Below the pieces are notes generated by a model, which did not search any database, was not told the DNA's origin, and was given only the letters and a program-made list of their open reading frames with translations. 64,000 bases of DNA from Bog-366 sp964501985 (GTDB taxonomy: Bacteria; Acidobacteriota; Terriglobia; UBA7540). This document shows, piece after piece, positions 25,001 to 33,672 of the stretch (position 1 is its first letter; the number at the start of each line of letters is the position of its first letter). The DNA lies in assembly GCA_964501985.1 (NCBI GenBank), contig CAZCVY010000004.1, positions 1 through 64,000 of the forward strand. Reading direction: 5' to 3'. The position numbers and the translations under genes are program-made.

Positions 25001-25894
25001 ATGGAAGTTTGTGGCAAGGAAATGCAGTTTGAGGGCAGGCTGGTCCGGATTGCCCACGTCGATGGCGAGGGGTACCAATTTCTCGATGACCCCGATGCCG
25101 CCGTGGTGGCGCTGCGCAAATCCGGAACCCGGGCTGACCTTTTCACCTTCATTCAGAAATTGTCTGACACTTCGCCGAAGCACAGCTTCCCGATGGAATG
25201 GGATAACATTGCGGCGCTTCCCGTTTCCACATTCGACCACTGGATGGCCCATCAGATTGATTTCAAGGTCAGGAACAAGGTCCGGAAGAGCGCGAAGAAT
25301 GGAGTGAGCGTGCGGGAAGTGCCGTTTGACGACTCTCTCGTTCAGGGGATACACGCGATCTACAACGAGACGCCCATCCGGCAGGGCAAAAGGTTTTGGC
25401 ACTACGGGAAAGATCTGGAGGCCGTCCGCAGAATGAACGGGACGTTTCTGGACCGCACCATCTTCATCGGGGCATACCTCCAGGACAACCTGGTCGGTTT
25501 TGTGAAGCTGGTGGCCAATGAAGACTGGAGTCAAGCCGGTCTGATGCAGATTGTCTCGATGATTCAGCAACGTGACAAGGCTCCCACCAACGCTCTGGTC
25601 GCACAGGCTGTTCGATCGTGCGCCGACCGGAAAATCGCCAACCTTTGGTACGCGAACTTCTCCTATGGTAAGAAGCAGCAAGACAGCCTGGCTGACTTCA
25701 AGCGCCACAATGGATTCCAGAAAGTTGATGTGCCGCGGTATTACGTGCCCCTCACCATCGTGGGGCGGATGGCGCTTCGTATGGGTCTGCACCGCGGCAC
25801 GATTGATTGGATTCCGGAACCGGTCGCCAGCACCTACCGCAAAATCCGCAGCTACTGGTACAAGCAGAAACTCCCCGGCCTCGAGAGCGTGTAG
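25001..25894 (+). CDS. GNAT/FemAB-like acyl- or aminoacyltransferase
   Basis: This soluble protein of 297 residues has a GNAT-superfamily outline. The core is at about 85-245: KVRNKVRKSAKNGVSVREV, IFIGAYLQDNLVGFVKLV, and QAVRSCADRKIANLWYANFSYG. The N-terminal 'W-N-fixR-N-r-A-K' style block recalls FemAB-type proteins of exopolysaccharide loci. GAGG at 24991-24994 supports the ATG. It is followed 41 bp later by the Cys-less asparagine-synthetase-like gene, and the pair may act on one substrate (inference). The acyl donor is unknown. Confidence 0.75.
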   Translation: MEVCGKEMQFEGRLVRIAHVDGEGYQFLDDPDAAVVALRKSGTRADLFTFIQKLSDTSPKHSFPMEWDNIAALPVSTFDHWMAHQIDFKVRNKVRKSAKNGVSVREVPFDDSLVQGIHAIYNETPIRQGKRFWHYGKDLEAVRRMNGTFLDRTIFIGAYLQDNLVGFVKLVANEDWSQAGLMQIVSMIQQRDKAPTNALVAQAVRSCADRKIANLWYANFSYGKKQQDSLADFKRHNGFQKVDVPRYYVPLTIVGRMALRMGLHRGTIDWIPEPVASTYRKIRSYWYKQKLPGLESV

Positions 25895-25935
25895 CGGAAT
25901 GCGTCCTTGAGGATCGAACCCTAGCCAGAGCACTC

Positions 25936-27822
25936 ATGCCAGGAATTGTAGGCTGTATAACCCGGCTCCCGCGCGACTGGGCGGAACAAAAACTTCGGCA
26001 AATGGTGGAAGCGCTTCGTCACGAGAGCTTCTACGCGGTAGGCACATGGGCGGAGGAGTCGGAAGGGATTTACGCCGGGTGGGTAGCGCCAGAGGGCTCC
26101 GCCGCGGACGGAATGCCGCTGCGAAATGAACGTGGCGACGTGCTCATGGTCTTTTCCGGCGAGGAATTTCCCGAGCCGGACACAGCTCAGCGCCTCAAGG
26201 AACGAGGGCACGAACTCGAGGGGAATGGCCCCTCTTATCTCGTTCACCTTTATGAGGAAGATCTATCATTCCCGGCGGGATTGAACGGCCGATTCCACGG
26301 GCTTCTTGCCGACCAAAACCGCAAGACCACGGTGCTTTTCAACGATCGCTATGGGATGCACCGGATCTACTATCACGAATCCGAGGACGCTTTCTATTTC
26401 GCCGCGGAAGCCAAAGCCATTCTGGCCGTCTGTCCGGAACTAAGGAAGATGGATCTCCAGGGCTGGGGAGAGTTCGTCGCCTGCGGCGCGGTCCTGGAAA
26501 ATCGCACGCTCTTTGCCGGCATCCGGGTTTTGCCGCCTGCTTCGGCATGGTTCTTTCGCCACGGCTCCCTCGAGCGCAAGACCAGCTATTTCCACCCCAA
26601 GGAGTGGGAAAACCAGGAACGACTCGATCCGGAGTCCTCCTACAAGGAAATTCGGCAGGCCTTCTCGCGAAACCTCCCTCGGTATTTCCGCGGGCCTCAG
26701 CGCATCGCGATGTCCATGACGGGGGGGTTGGACACCCGAATGGTCGTGGCTTGGAACAAGCCCAAGCGCCATTCCCTTCCCTTTTACACCTACGGGGGAA
26801 TGCTCCGCGACTGCCAGGATGTCATCGTGGCGCGCGAGATCTCCCACTTCTGCCAGCAGCCCTTTGAAGTGATCCCGGCGGGCGAAGATTTCCTGGTACG
26901 ATTTCCCCATTACGCCGAGCGCGCGGTCTACCTCACCGATGGATGCGTGGATGTGAGCCGCGCCCCGGACCTCTACCTGAGCGAGCGGGCACGCGAAATT
27001 GCGCCGGTCAGGATGACGGGACTCTTTGGGGGCGAGGTCCTTCGGCAGGTCCGCTCGTTTAAGCCCCAGGTATCTTTGCCGGGATTGTTCGCAGGGGAAC
27101 TCCTTGGCCACGTCAGGCGAGCAAGCGAAACATATGCCAGCAACCTGCGTGGTCGCGCGGTTTCCTTTGCCGTTTTTAAGCAAGCCCCATGGCATCAATT
27201 CGGGGGGCTGGCGCTGGAACAGACGCAACTCTCGGTGCGGTCCCCATTCCTCGACAACGAATTTGTCCGCGCAGTGTTTCGCGCGCCGGACTCAGCCCTC
27301 GCGAACCATAAGGTTTCCTTGCGGTTGATTGGTGATGGAAACGGGGCGCTGCTGCAAATTCCGACCGACCGCGGCGTGGGTGGGAATCGTGGACGTTTTT
27401 TGGGAGAAGTCTCCCGAGCTTTTCTCGAATTCCTGTTTAAAGCGGAATACGGCTACGACATGGGAATGCCGCAGTGGGTGGCCCGTCTGGACCATTTCCT
27501 GTCGTCCTTGCGCCTTGAACGCCTCTTCCTGGGAAGGCACAAAATATTCCATTTCCGCATATGGTATCGGGACACTCTCGCGGGGTATGTTCGGGAAATA
27601 TTGCTGGACTCGCGCAGCCTTTCCCGGCCGTACATCGACCGAAAAGGAATCGAGGCGGTGGTGGAAGGGCATCTCCACGGAAGCCGGAACTACACCGGCG
27701 AACTGCACAAATTACTGACGCTGGAACTCATTCATCGCGTTTTCCTCGACAATCCAGGAAAGCCCAGCCCTCCACCACCCTCGGGAGTCCAGACGGCGCT
27801 GAACCATGCCGCCGCAGTCTGA
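25936..27822 (+). CDS. Asparagine-synthetase-like protein lacking the glutaminase cysteine
   Basis: This 628-residue AsnB homologue starts MPGIVGCI where the family needs MCGI, so residue 2 is Pro and the glutaminase nucleophile is missing. The rest of the Ntn domain is recognisable (LNGRFHGLLAD, FNDRYGMHRIYY). The ATP-pyrophosphatase domain keeps SMTGGLDTRM, in place of SGGxDS, and LSVRSPFLDNEFV. Relatives without Cys2 include beta-lactam synthetases and lasso-peptide cyclases, which adenylate a carboxylate and form an amide with an amine other than ammonia. That suggests an amide ligase here. The frame opens earlier at 25807, but that part overlaps the upstream gene and has no homology character. 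Confidence 0.85.
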   Translation: MPGIVGCITRLPRDWAEQKLRQMVEALRHESFYAVGTWAEESEGIYAGWVAPEGSAADGMPLRNERGDVLMVFSGEEFPEPDTAQRLKERGHELEGNGPSYLVHLYEEDLSFPAGLNGRFHGLLADQNRKTTVLFNDRYGMHRIYYHESEDAFYFAAEAKAILAVCPELRKMDLQGWGEFVACGAVLENRTLFAGIRVLPPASAWFFRHGSLERKTSYFHPKEWENQERLDPESSYKEIRQAFSRNLPRYFRGPQRIAMSMTGGLDTRMVVAWNKPKRHSLPFYTYGGMLRDCQDVIVAREISHFCQQPFEVIPAGEDFLVRFPHYAERAVYLTDGCVDVSRAPDLYLSERAREIAPVRMTGLFGGEVLRQVRSFKPQVSLPGLFAGELLGHVRRASETYASNLRGRAVSFAVFKQAPWHQFGGLALEQTQLSVRSPFLDNEFVRAVFRAPDSALANHKVSLRLIGDGNGALLQIPTDRGVGGNRGRFLGEVSRAFLEFLFKAEYGYDMGMPQWVARLDHFLSSLRLERLFLGRHKIFHFRIWYRDTLAGYVREILLDSRSLSRPYIDRKGIEAVVEGHLHGSRNYTGELHKLLTLELIHRVFLDNPGKPSPPPPSGVQTALNHAAAV

Positions 27823-27849
27823 TGTTACCCCAGGCTCCCATGCCCCGTC

Positions 27850-29526
27850 TTATGGAGGGCTAACCGCTTTAACGTTCGTGGGAGGGGTGGGAGGAGTGGT
27901 GGTTGTCTGGGTGAGCGGGTGCGGGTAAGTATAAGGCGAATAGCCCGGCTTGGCAGTCGAAGAATTGAAATAATCCCGACCCGAAATGATGTAGTTCGAT
28001 GACGAGTCCGGGTTGGTGCAGGCAGTTCCGCCATAATCGCTTAAGCCTACATTGTCGAACGGTTGGGTGCTATTTCCCCAAATGTACCCTGGCTCGCTGT
28101 CACCCACGTAGGCCATGGAATCATTATGAGCGTTGCTCAAACTCAACCCAGGGAAAGTAACGGTTCCGGTTCCCGTGACGTACCCAAATCCCACTTGGCG
28201 AGGGGCATGGTAATACTGCCCCGCAGTTGTAAACCCCGCACCCCAGCAGGGATCAGGACCTTGGTTTCGCTGGAGGTTCATGACCGTCATGTTCACATTG
28301 TCTTTCGTGCCCCAGTCCTGCGAGACGACATCGGGGAAGGTGTTGCCCCAAATGACGAACGTACCCCCTCGGAGATAAACCCATCCCTGAAAATTAAAGG
28401 TTGTACCGTCGGTGTAGCCTTGAAAAAGCCCGGTGTTCTCATAAAATTCAAAGTAGCGCTGGCCATAATTCGAGGTATCCGCACCGTGCGTCGCAACCCC
28501 TGCATTGTCATAAAGGCTGTAACGGAAAACGGCGCGCCCGGAATCATCCGTGCTGGTCGCGTAGCCCATTCCGTGGTAATCGTTCGTTTCTGCATAAAAG
28601 TTGCTCTGACCGGTGGTATCCTCCGAGCCCCAAGTCGAAGCGGTCGTCCACGATGCACTATTCGTGACATTGCCTTTGTCTTGAACGCTGATCGCACCCA
28701 TCCCCGCGATGGTGTAAGGGTAGGCATCAAACGAGCAATTCCACACCACGCCGCGCCAGGGGGAATTACCCAGGATCATTGTGGCATTCCCGCTCGAAGG
28801 CTGAGGATTGTTCGAGTTGCCCTGCATCCACATATCGTGCAACAGAACCGCCTGCCCACCAGCAGCGTAGCTAATGATGAAAATGTTCTGGCTAACGGTC
28901 CCCGCCAGAAACTGAATATTCCCCACATTCGTGTGCACGGAGGTGTCCTCGGTGATAGCAAACAGCGGTCCTCCGGTAGCCACCCCGCTATTCGTGATGA
29001 CGGTCGCCGAAGAGGGCACGGTGCCTACCAGCCAGCGCTTGCAATTCGAGCTGGCAATGTTGCCGCAGCTTCCCGAGGCAGAACTTACGTTCAAGGTGAG
29101 CGTTCCGCTGGAATAGTCGGTGACTGTTCCCGTCATCACATTGGTATCGTCGGTATCTTCGAACAATTTGACCGTGCTGCCCGTGGTAAAGACCGAGCTA
29201 GTAATGCCTGGCGAGAATCCCGTGATGGCTATGCTTTTGCTCCCAGTGCCGATGGTGTAAGCCGAACTCAGCACGGAATAGGCAACGATGCGCCCAGATC
29301 CGGCTCCGGTTACGGTTATTCCCTTGCCTGTGATGGTCACGCCGGCGGTCCAAGTGCACGCGCCCGCAGGGATCGTTACCGTATCACCTTCCGCCGCCGA
29401 GTTGATAGCACTCTGCACATCGCTGGTGTTGCACGACGCGGCCGGCCGAGTCGTGCCGTACGATGCGATGCTCGATACTGCGCCCAAAAGAAGGGCGAAT
29501 ACTGCCCCTTTTATGATTCCTGTCAT
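27850..29526 (-). CDS. Secreted right-handed beta-helix protein
   Basis: This 558-residue exported protein is the only gene on the - strand within the polysaccharide locus. Residues 1-24 are a signal peptide. A pectate-lyase-superfamily start follows (DVQSAINSAAEGDTVTIPAG), then a long stretch of short Thr/Ser/Gly/Asn-rich strands such as GKGITVTGAGSGRI. Several cysteine pairs fit an extracytoplasmic protein. The C-terminus is a Thr/Pro linker (TPPTPPTN) of the kind that usually leads into a further domain, so the protein may be truncated. It converges with the preceding gene across 27 bp. It could be a polysaccharide lyase, a binding protein or an adhesin. Confidence 0.75.
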   Translation of the reverse strand: MTGIIKGAVFALLLGAVSSIASYGTTRPAASCNTSDVQSAINSAAEGDTVTIPAGACTWTAGVTITGKGITVTGAGSGRIVAYSVLSSAYTIGTGSKSIAITGFSPGITSSVFTTGSTVKLFEDTDDTNVMTGTVTDYSSGTLTLNVSSASGSCGNIASSNCKRWLVGTVPSSATVITNSGVATGGPLFAITEDTSVHTNVGNIQFLAGTVSQNIFIISYAAGGQAVLLHDMWMQGNSNNPQPSSGNATMILGNSPWRGVVWNCSFDAYPYTIAGMGAISVQDKGNVTNSASWTTASTWGSEDTTGQSNFYAETNDYHGMGYATSTDDSGRAVFRYSLYDNAGVATHGADTSNYGQRYFEFYENTGLFQGYTDGTTFNFQGWVYLRGGTFVIWGNTFPDVVSQDWGTKDNVNMTVMNLQRNQGPDPCWGAGFTTAGQYYHAPRQVGFGYVTGTGTVTFPGLSLSNAHNDSMAYVGDSEPGYIWGNSTQPFDNVGLSDYGGTACTNPDSSSNYIISGRDYFNSSTAKPGYSPYTYPHPLTQTTTTPPTPPTNVKAVSPP

Positions 29527-30089
29527 GTATGCGATTCCTCCTCATTTGAAGACAACAGTTTAAGGTCTCCGACGGCCCTGGGAAAGGCGCCAAGCCGGTC
29601 TAACTGAGCGTACCGTGCCTTTGCTCGTGCTCAACCCGGAGGGGCGCCGGGGCAAGTGCCGCTCATCGCTCGTTCGCTCACTATCGGACAAATGACTGCG
29701 CTTGTCAATAGTACCCGTGCTTGAGAAGCTCTACTCCCTCGTTTCCATGCGGTGCACTCTGTGCCGCTCCGCGACCAGGATGTCGCGAAAACAGTCGTAT
29801 CCTCTGGAGAAAAAGTGGACTAATTCGACGGTGCCTTTGTCCGGCTAGCTATGTTTTTCCCCTTCCGCAAACCAAATTCCTACCACTCGCGGGGCGTTCC
29901 GGGTTTTAATGGTCCTAGCGACCAAGTTATCGGCAGGAGTTGCAAAGAGCATGAGGTTCGGCCAAAATCGTCCCATTGTGGAGGACTGGCGATGACAGAC
30001 GATCAGGGTACAAGGGCATCTAACTTGACGCTCTACAGCGGGAGGAGCCACACCGGGGTGGGTCCATCCAGGGGAAACTGGGCAAGCAA
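29527..30089. other. 563-bp gene-free gap
   Basis: No gene or clear structured element is visible. The two flanking genes are divergent (- strand beta-helix protein, + strand glycosyltransferase), so both promoters should lie here. I did not find convincing -35/-10 pairs. Short open frames in this gap lack ribosome sites and family resemblance. Confidence 0.5.
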
Positions 30090-32102
30090 ATGAAGATCGC
30101 ATACCTGATGCTGGTGCATAAGAATCCGCGGCTCGCGGAGAGGGCGTTAGCCACGCTTTCATCCGAGGGGTGCGGCTTCTTTGTCCATATTGACCGAAAG
30201 GCGGACCTTCAGGAGTTCTCCGGCCTCGCCGCTGACAACGTCTTTTTGACCGACCAGCGGATTCCCGTCTATTGGGGCGAATATTCTCAGGTCGAAGCGA
30301 CGATGCTCTTGATGCGACAGGCGCTAGAGTCTTCCGCGAAGTACGATTATTTCGTCTTCTTGCAGGGAAGCGACTATCCGCTAAGGAGCAGCAGGTATAT
30401 TGAGAAATTCTTCGAAGAGAATAAGGGCTGGGAGTTCGTGAGCCTGGTGAAGATGCCGGCACGCGGCTACCCCCTTTCCAAAATCAATAAGCTGAGGTAC
30501 CCGTCGGATAAGCCGATCCTTCGCATCGCTTCGAAAACGCTGGGCAAGGTGGGCTTGGCGCAACGGGACTACCAGATGTACCTCGGAAAGCTCGATGCTT
30601 ACGCCGGCGACGCTTGCTGGGCCTTGTCGCGCGAGGCATGCGAGTACATCGTCGCGTACATGGAGCGTCATCCACAGGTGGAGCGGTACTTCCGCAGCAC
30701 ATTTACGTCCGACGAAATGCTCGTTCACACCATCCTCGGCAACTCGCCGTTCCGCGATCGAGTCAAACGAAGCCTGTTCTATAGAGATTGGCCCCTCTCC
30801 GCGAGAGATCACCCTGTCATGCTGGACGACGCGCACGTAAGACTCTTTGAAGCACAAGAAGAGGTCTGGGTGGAGGACCAGTTCGGTGCTGGAGAGGCGC
30901 TCTTCGCGCGAAAGTTTTCGGACGATAATCTGGATTTGCTGGACCGAATCGACGCGATGATCAAGCGGAAGGAAGAGCGTGTTCAGTCTCACGCCCGCAT
31001 CCATTTCGGCCGAACTCTCGGCCGCGGTGGCAGGAACCCATTGGTCTCAATTCTCATTCCTGCCTATAACGCGAGTAAATTACTCGCGGCCACGATTCGT
31101 TCGGCGATCGGTCAGACGTGGAAGCGAAAGGAGATTATTGTCGTTGATGACGGGTCTACAGATCAAACCCTGGCCGTCGCCCGTCGATTTGAGCCCGAGG
31201 GCGTGCAAGTTGTAAGCCAAAAGAATCAGGGCGCGGCGGCGGCTCGCAACCACGCCTTCCAACGTAGCAAAGGGGACTATATCCAGTGGCTGGATTCGGA
31301 TGATCTTCTGGCGCCGGACAAGATTGAGCGCCAACTCACGACGCTCCGCGAAGCTGAGAGCGGGCGAATATTGCTTTCCTCGCCGTGGGCACGCTTCTAC
31401 TATCGGACCCGCCACGCGCTTTTTGTTCCAAGCTCCCTCTGGCGGGACCTTTCGCCTGTAGAGTGGCTGCTGCGGAAGATGGGCGAAAACCTCTACATGC
31501 AGCCCGCGACTTGGCTGACGAGCCGGGAATTGGCTGAGGCAGCAGGCCCCTGGGACACACGCCTCTGGTATGATGACGACGGCGAATACTTTTGCCGCGT
31601 ACTCTTGGCATCAGAAGGTACCCGTTTCGTGCCCGGAACCGGGGTTTTCTACAGAGTCACCGGCACGAACAGTATCAGCTATATGGGCACATCCGATCGG
31701 AAGAGAGACGCCCTGCTTGTTTCCGTGAAGTTGCATATCCGGTACCTCCGCTCGCTAGAAGACAGCGAACGCGTGCGCGAGGCTTGTCTACAATACCTGC
31801 GGACGAAGTGTGTCGATGTCTATCCAGAAAGGCCTGATATTTTCAATGAGTTACAGAGACTGGCCGGACAACTCCGGGGTCGGCTGGAGGTCCCCCGCTT
31901 GCGCTGGAAGTATGCATGGATGAAGCCGGTATTTGGGCGGAAGGCGGCGAAATGGGCCCAGGTGGGGCTGCCGCATATGAAGACTTTCATGGTCAGACAT
32001 TTTGACCAAGCCATGTTTAAGTGGGAAGGACCGGAAGAAGCCCTTAGCCATGCGCACCCGCCCCGGGCGACACCGATGACGACCAGCCGGGACCACACAT
32101 GA
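30090..32102 (+). CDS. GT14-GT2 fusion glycosyltransferase
   Basis: This protein has 670 residues and two catalytic domains. The first (about 1-265) resembles core-2/I-branching beta-1,6-N-acetylglucosaminyltransferases (GT14): MKIAYLMLVHKNP, FFVHIDRKAD, FVFLQGSDYPLR and YAGDACWALSREA. The second (about 315-560) is a GT2 domain: LVSILIPAYNASK, IIVVDDGSTDQT and QWLDSDD. A helical C-terminal tail of about 110 residues follows. No frame interruption separates the two, so this is a genuine fusion, suggesting that two consecutive sugars are added by one polypeptide. No strong ribosome site is seen. Confidence 0.9.
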   Translation: MKIAYLMLVHKNPRLAERALATLSSEGCGFFVHIDRKADLQEFSGLAADNVFLTDQRIPVYWGEYSQVEATMLLMRQALESSAKYDYFVFLQGSDYPLRSSRYIEKFFEENKGWEFVSLVKMPARGYPLSKINKLRYPSDKPILRIASKTLGKVGLAQRDYQMYLGKLDAYAGDACWALSREACEYIVAYMERHPQVERYFRSTFTSDEMLVHTILGNSPFRDRVKRSLFYRDWPLSARDHPVMLDDAHVRLFEAQEEVWVEDQFGAGEALFARKFSDDNLDLLDRIDAMIKRKEERVQSHARIHFGRTLGRGGRNPLVSILIPAYNASKLLAATIRSAIGQTWKRKEIIVVDDGSTDQTLAVARRFEPEGVQVVSQKNQGAAAARNHAFQRSKGDYIQWLDSDDLLAPDKIERQLTTLREAESGRILLSSPWARFYYRTRHALFVPSSLWRDLSPVEWLLRKMGENLYMQPATWLTSRELAEAAGPWDTRLWYDDDGEYFCRVLLASEGTRFVPGTGVFYRVTGTNSISYMGTSDRKRDALLVSVKLHIRYLRSLEDSERVREACLQYLRTKCVDVYPERPDIFNELQRLAGQLRGRLEVPRLRWKYAWMKPVFGRKAAKWAQVGLPHMKTFMVRHFDQAMFKWEGPEEALSHAHPPRATPMTTSRDHT

Positions 32103-32245
32103 CCCCAGCGCTCACCTGAGTTCGCAAAAAAAAATTGGCTTCGGGGATCAGAGTTGATTGAACTGACTCCATTCGCGATGACCCGCGCATTCAGAATGAC
32201 TCGCCAACGAAAGCTCGATACACCCCTCGCGAATGTGGTTATCCT

Positions 32246-33595
32246 GTGAGGTCGCCGCGAAACAAAGTCAATCCAGGCATGGGCAGGCATTCACAGGAGG
32301 ACAAGCTAATACTCGGGGCGGGATCCAAGTCGACGGCACCCATATCGACGCGTAACATAGGAGTATCCTTGCTTACTGGCGGGGGTGACAGACACTACGC
32401 GTTCGGTCTGGCAACTGCGCTCATCGCGAAGGGGGCAGCCCTAGACTTTATTGGAAGCGATGACCTTGATTGCCCGGAATTCCACGGCATGCCCGGGATG
32501 AACTTTCTCAATCTCCGAGGCGATCAGCGCCTGAATGCCGGCGTTGGGCGAAAGGTCAGAAGGGTCTCGATTTACTATGCCAAGCTGATTGGCTATGCTG
32601 CGCTGGCCAAGCCCAAAATTTTTCATATTCTCTGGAACAACAAGTTCGAGTTCTTCGACCGCACGCTGCTGATGCTTTACTACAGGCTCCTGAGAAAAAG
32701 GATCGTTTTCACCGCGCACAATGTGAATGCTGGCAGGCGGGATTCTGAAGACACGCGCCTCAATCGCCTAACGCTACGGATTCAATACCAGCTTGCCGAC
32801 CACATCTTCGTTCATACAGAAAAGATGAAACTTGAACTCACTGAGGATTTCGGCGTGAAAGGGGCCAGGATCACCATCATTCCGTACGGGATCAACAACG
32901 CAGTTCCGAACACGCAGCTCACCACGAGCGAGGCAAAGCGGCGACTGGGCATCCATACTCACAAGCGGACAATTCTCTTTTATGGCAGAATCGCACCCGC
33001 CAAGGGACTCGATCTCCTGATCGCCGCATATCAACAGATTCTGGGCCGGAGTGAGGATTATCAATTGATTATCGCCGGCAGGCCCGACAGATGTGAAAGT
33101 TACTGGAACGCACTCCAAGAAGTTATCCAGGAGGACGTGGAGACGGGGAGAATCCTGCTCAGGGCCGAGTTCATTCCAGACGACGCGACGGAGGTTTATT
33201 TCAAGGCGGCCGACGTTCTCGTGCTGCCCTACAGGGAAATCTTTCAGAGCGGCGTCTTATTCCTGGGATACACTTACGGCCTGCCTGTTCTCGCTGCCGA
33301 CGTGGGCTCCCTTAGAGGTGATATCATCGAGGGTAAGACAGGTTTTGTATTCAGGCCTGATGATCCAGCGGACTTGGCGAGGACCGTCGAAAGATACTTC
33401 TCAAGCGATTTATTCGGTAACTTAAACACGCGCAGGCAAGAGATACGCGACTATGCGACGGAACGGCATTCGTGGGACGTCGTCGGTCACATGACCATGG
33501 GCGTTTATGCCGGCTTGCTTGGCCTGCCCGCGCCAGAGGAGCGATTGGTTCGTGGTGCGTCAAGCTCTTCGCTGGGCGCGAAGGCCTCCTCATGA
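32246..33595 (+). CDS. GT4-family glycosyltransferase
   Basis: This GT-B glycosyltransferase has 449 residues. After a polar N-terminal leader the domain starts near residue 37 with IGVSLLTGGGDRHYAFGLA. HILWNNKFEFFDR, TAHNVNAGRRDSED, TIIPYGINN, LFYGRIAPAKGLDLLI and the donor-site EX7E-like region FQSGVLFLGYTYGLPVLAAD follow. The GTG at 32246 lacks a clear ribosome site; an ATG 33 bp downstream is an alternative that leaves the domain intact. It is one of at least five glycosyltransferases in the locus; its linkage cannot be predicted. Confidence 0.88.
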   Translation: MRSPRNKVNPGMGRHSQEDKLILGAGSKSTAPISTRNIGVSLLTGGGDRHYAFGLATALIAKGAALDFIGSDDLDCPEFHGMPGMNFLNLRGDQRLNAGVGRKVRRVSIYYAKLIGYAALAKPKIFHILWNNKFEFFDRTLLMLYYRLLRKRIVFTAHNVNAGRRDSEDTRLNRLTLRIQYQLADHIFVHTEKMKLELTEDFGVKGARITIIPYGINNAVPNTQLTTSEAKRRLGIHTHKRTILFYGRIAPAKGLDLLIAAYQQILGRSEDYQLIIAGRPDRCESYWNALQEVIQEDVETGRILLRAEFIPDDATEVYFKAADVLVLPYREIFQSGVLFLGYTYGLPVLAADVGSLRGDIIEGKTGFVFRPDDPADLARTVERYFSSDLFGNLNTRRQEIRDYATERHSWDVVGHMTMGVYAGLLGLPAPEERLVRGASSSSLGAKASS

Positions 33596-33672
33596 CAGCA
33601 TGAGAATCAATCCTAGCCACGTATTTAATTTGATCCATGCTTCCAAACTGAACCTCGCCCCCCGGACTCCGT

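Noticed and set aside
24794..25933. Minus-strand 379-codon frame
   Set aside because: It is antisense to the O-antigen-ligase-like gene end and the GNAT-like gene and has no recognisable domain.
28063..29607. Plus-strand 514-codon frame opposite the beta-helix gene
   Set aside because: The minus-strand frame has a signal peptide and pectate-lyase-type start, while this one is Arg-rich and without domain character.
32125..32136. A-run in the 32.1 kb gap as a terminator on the minus strand
   Set aside because: No stem precedes it on either strand and no minus-strand gene ends there.
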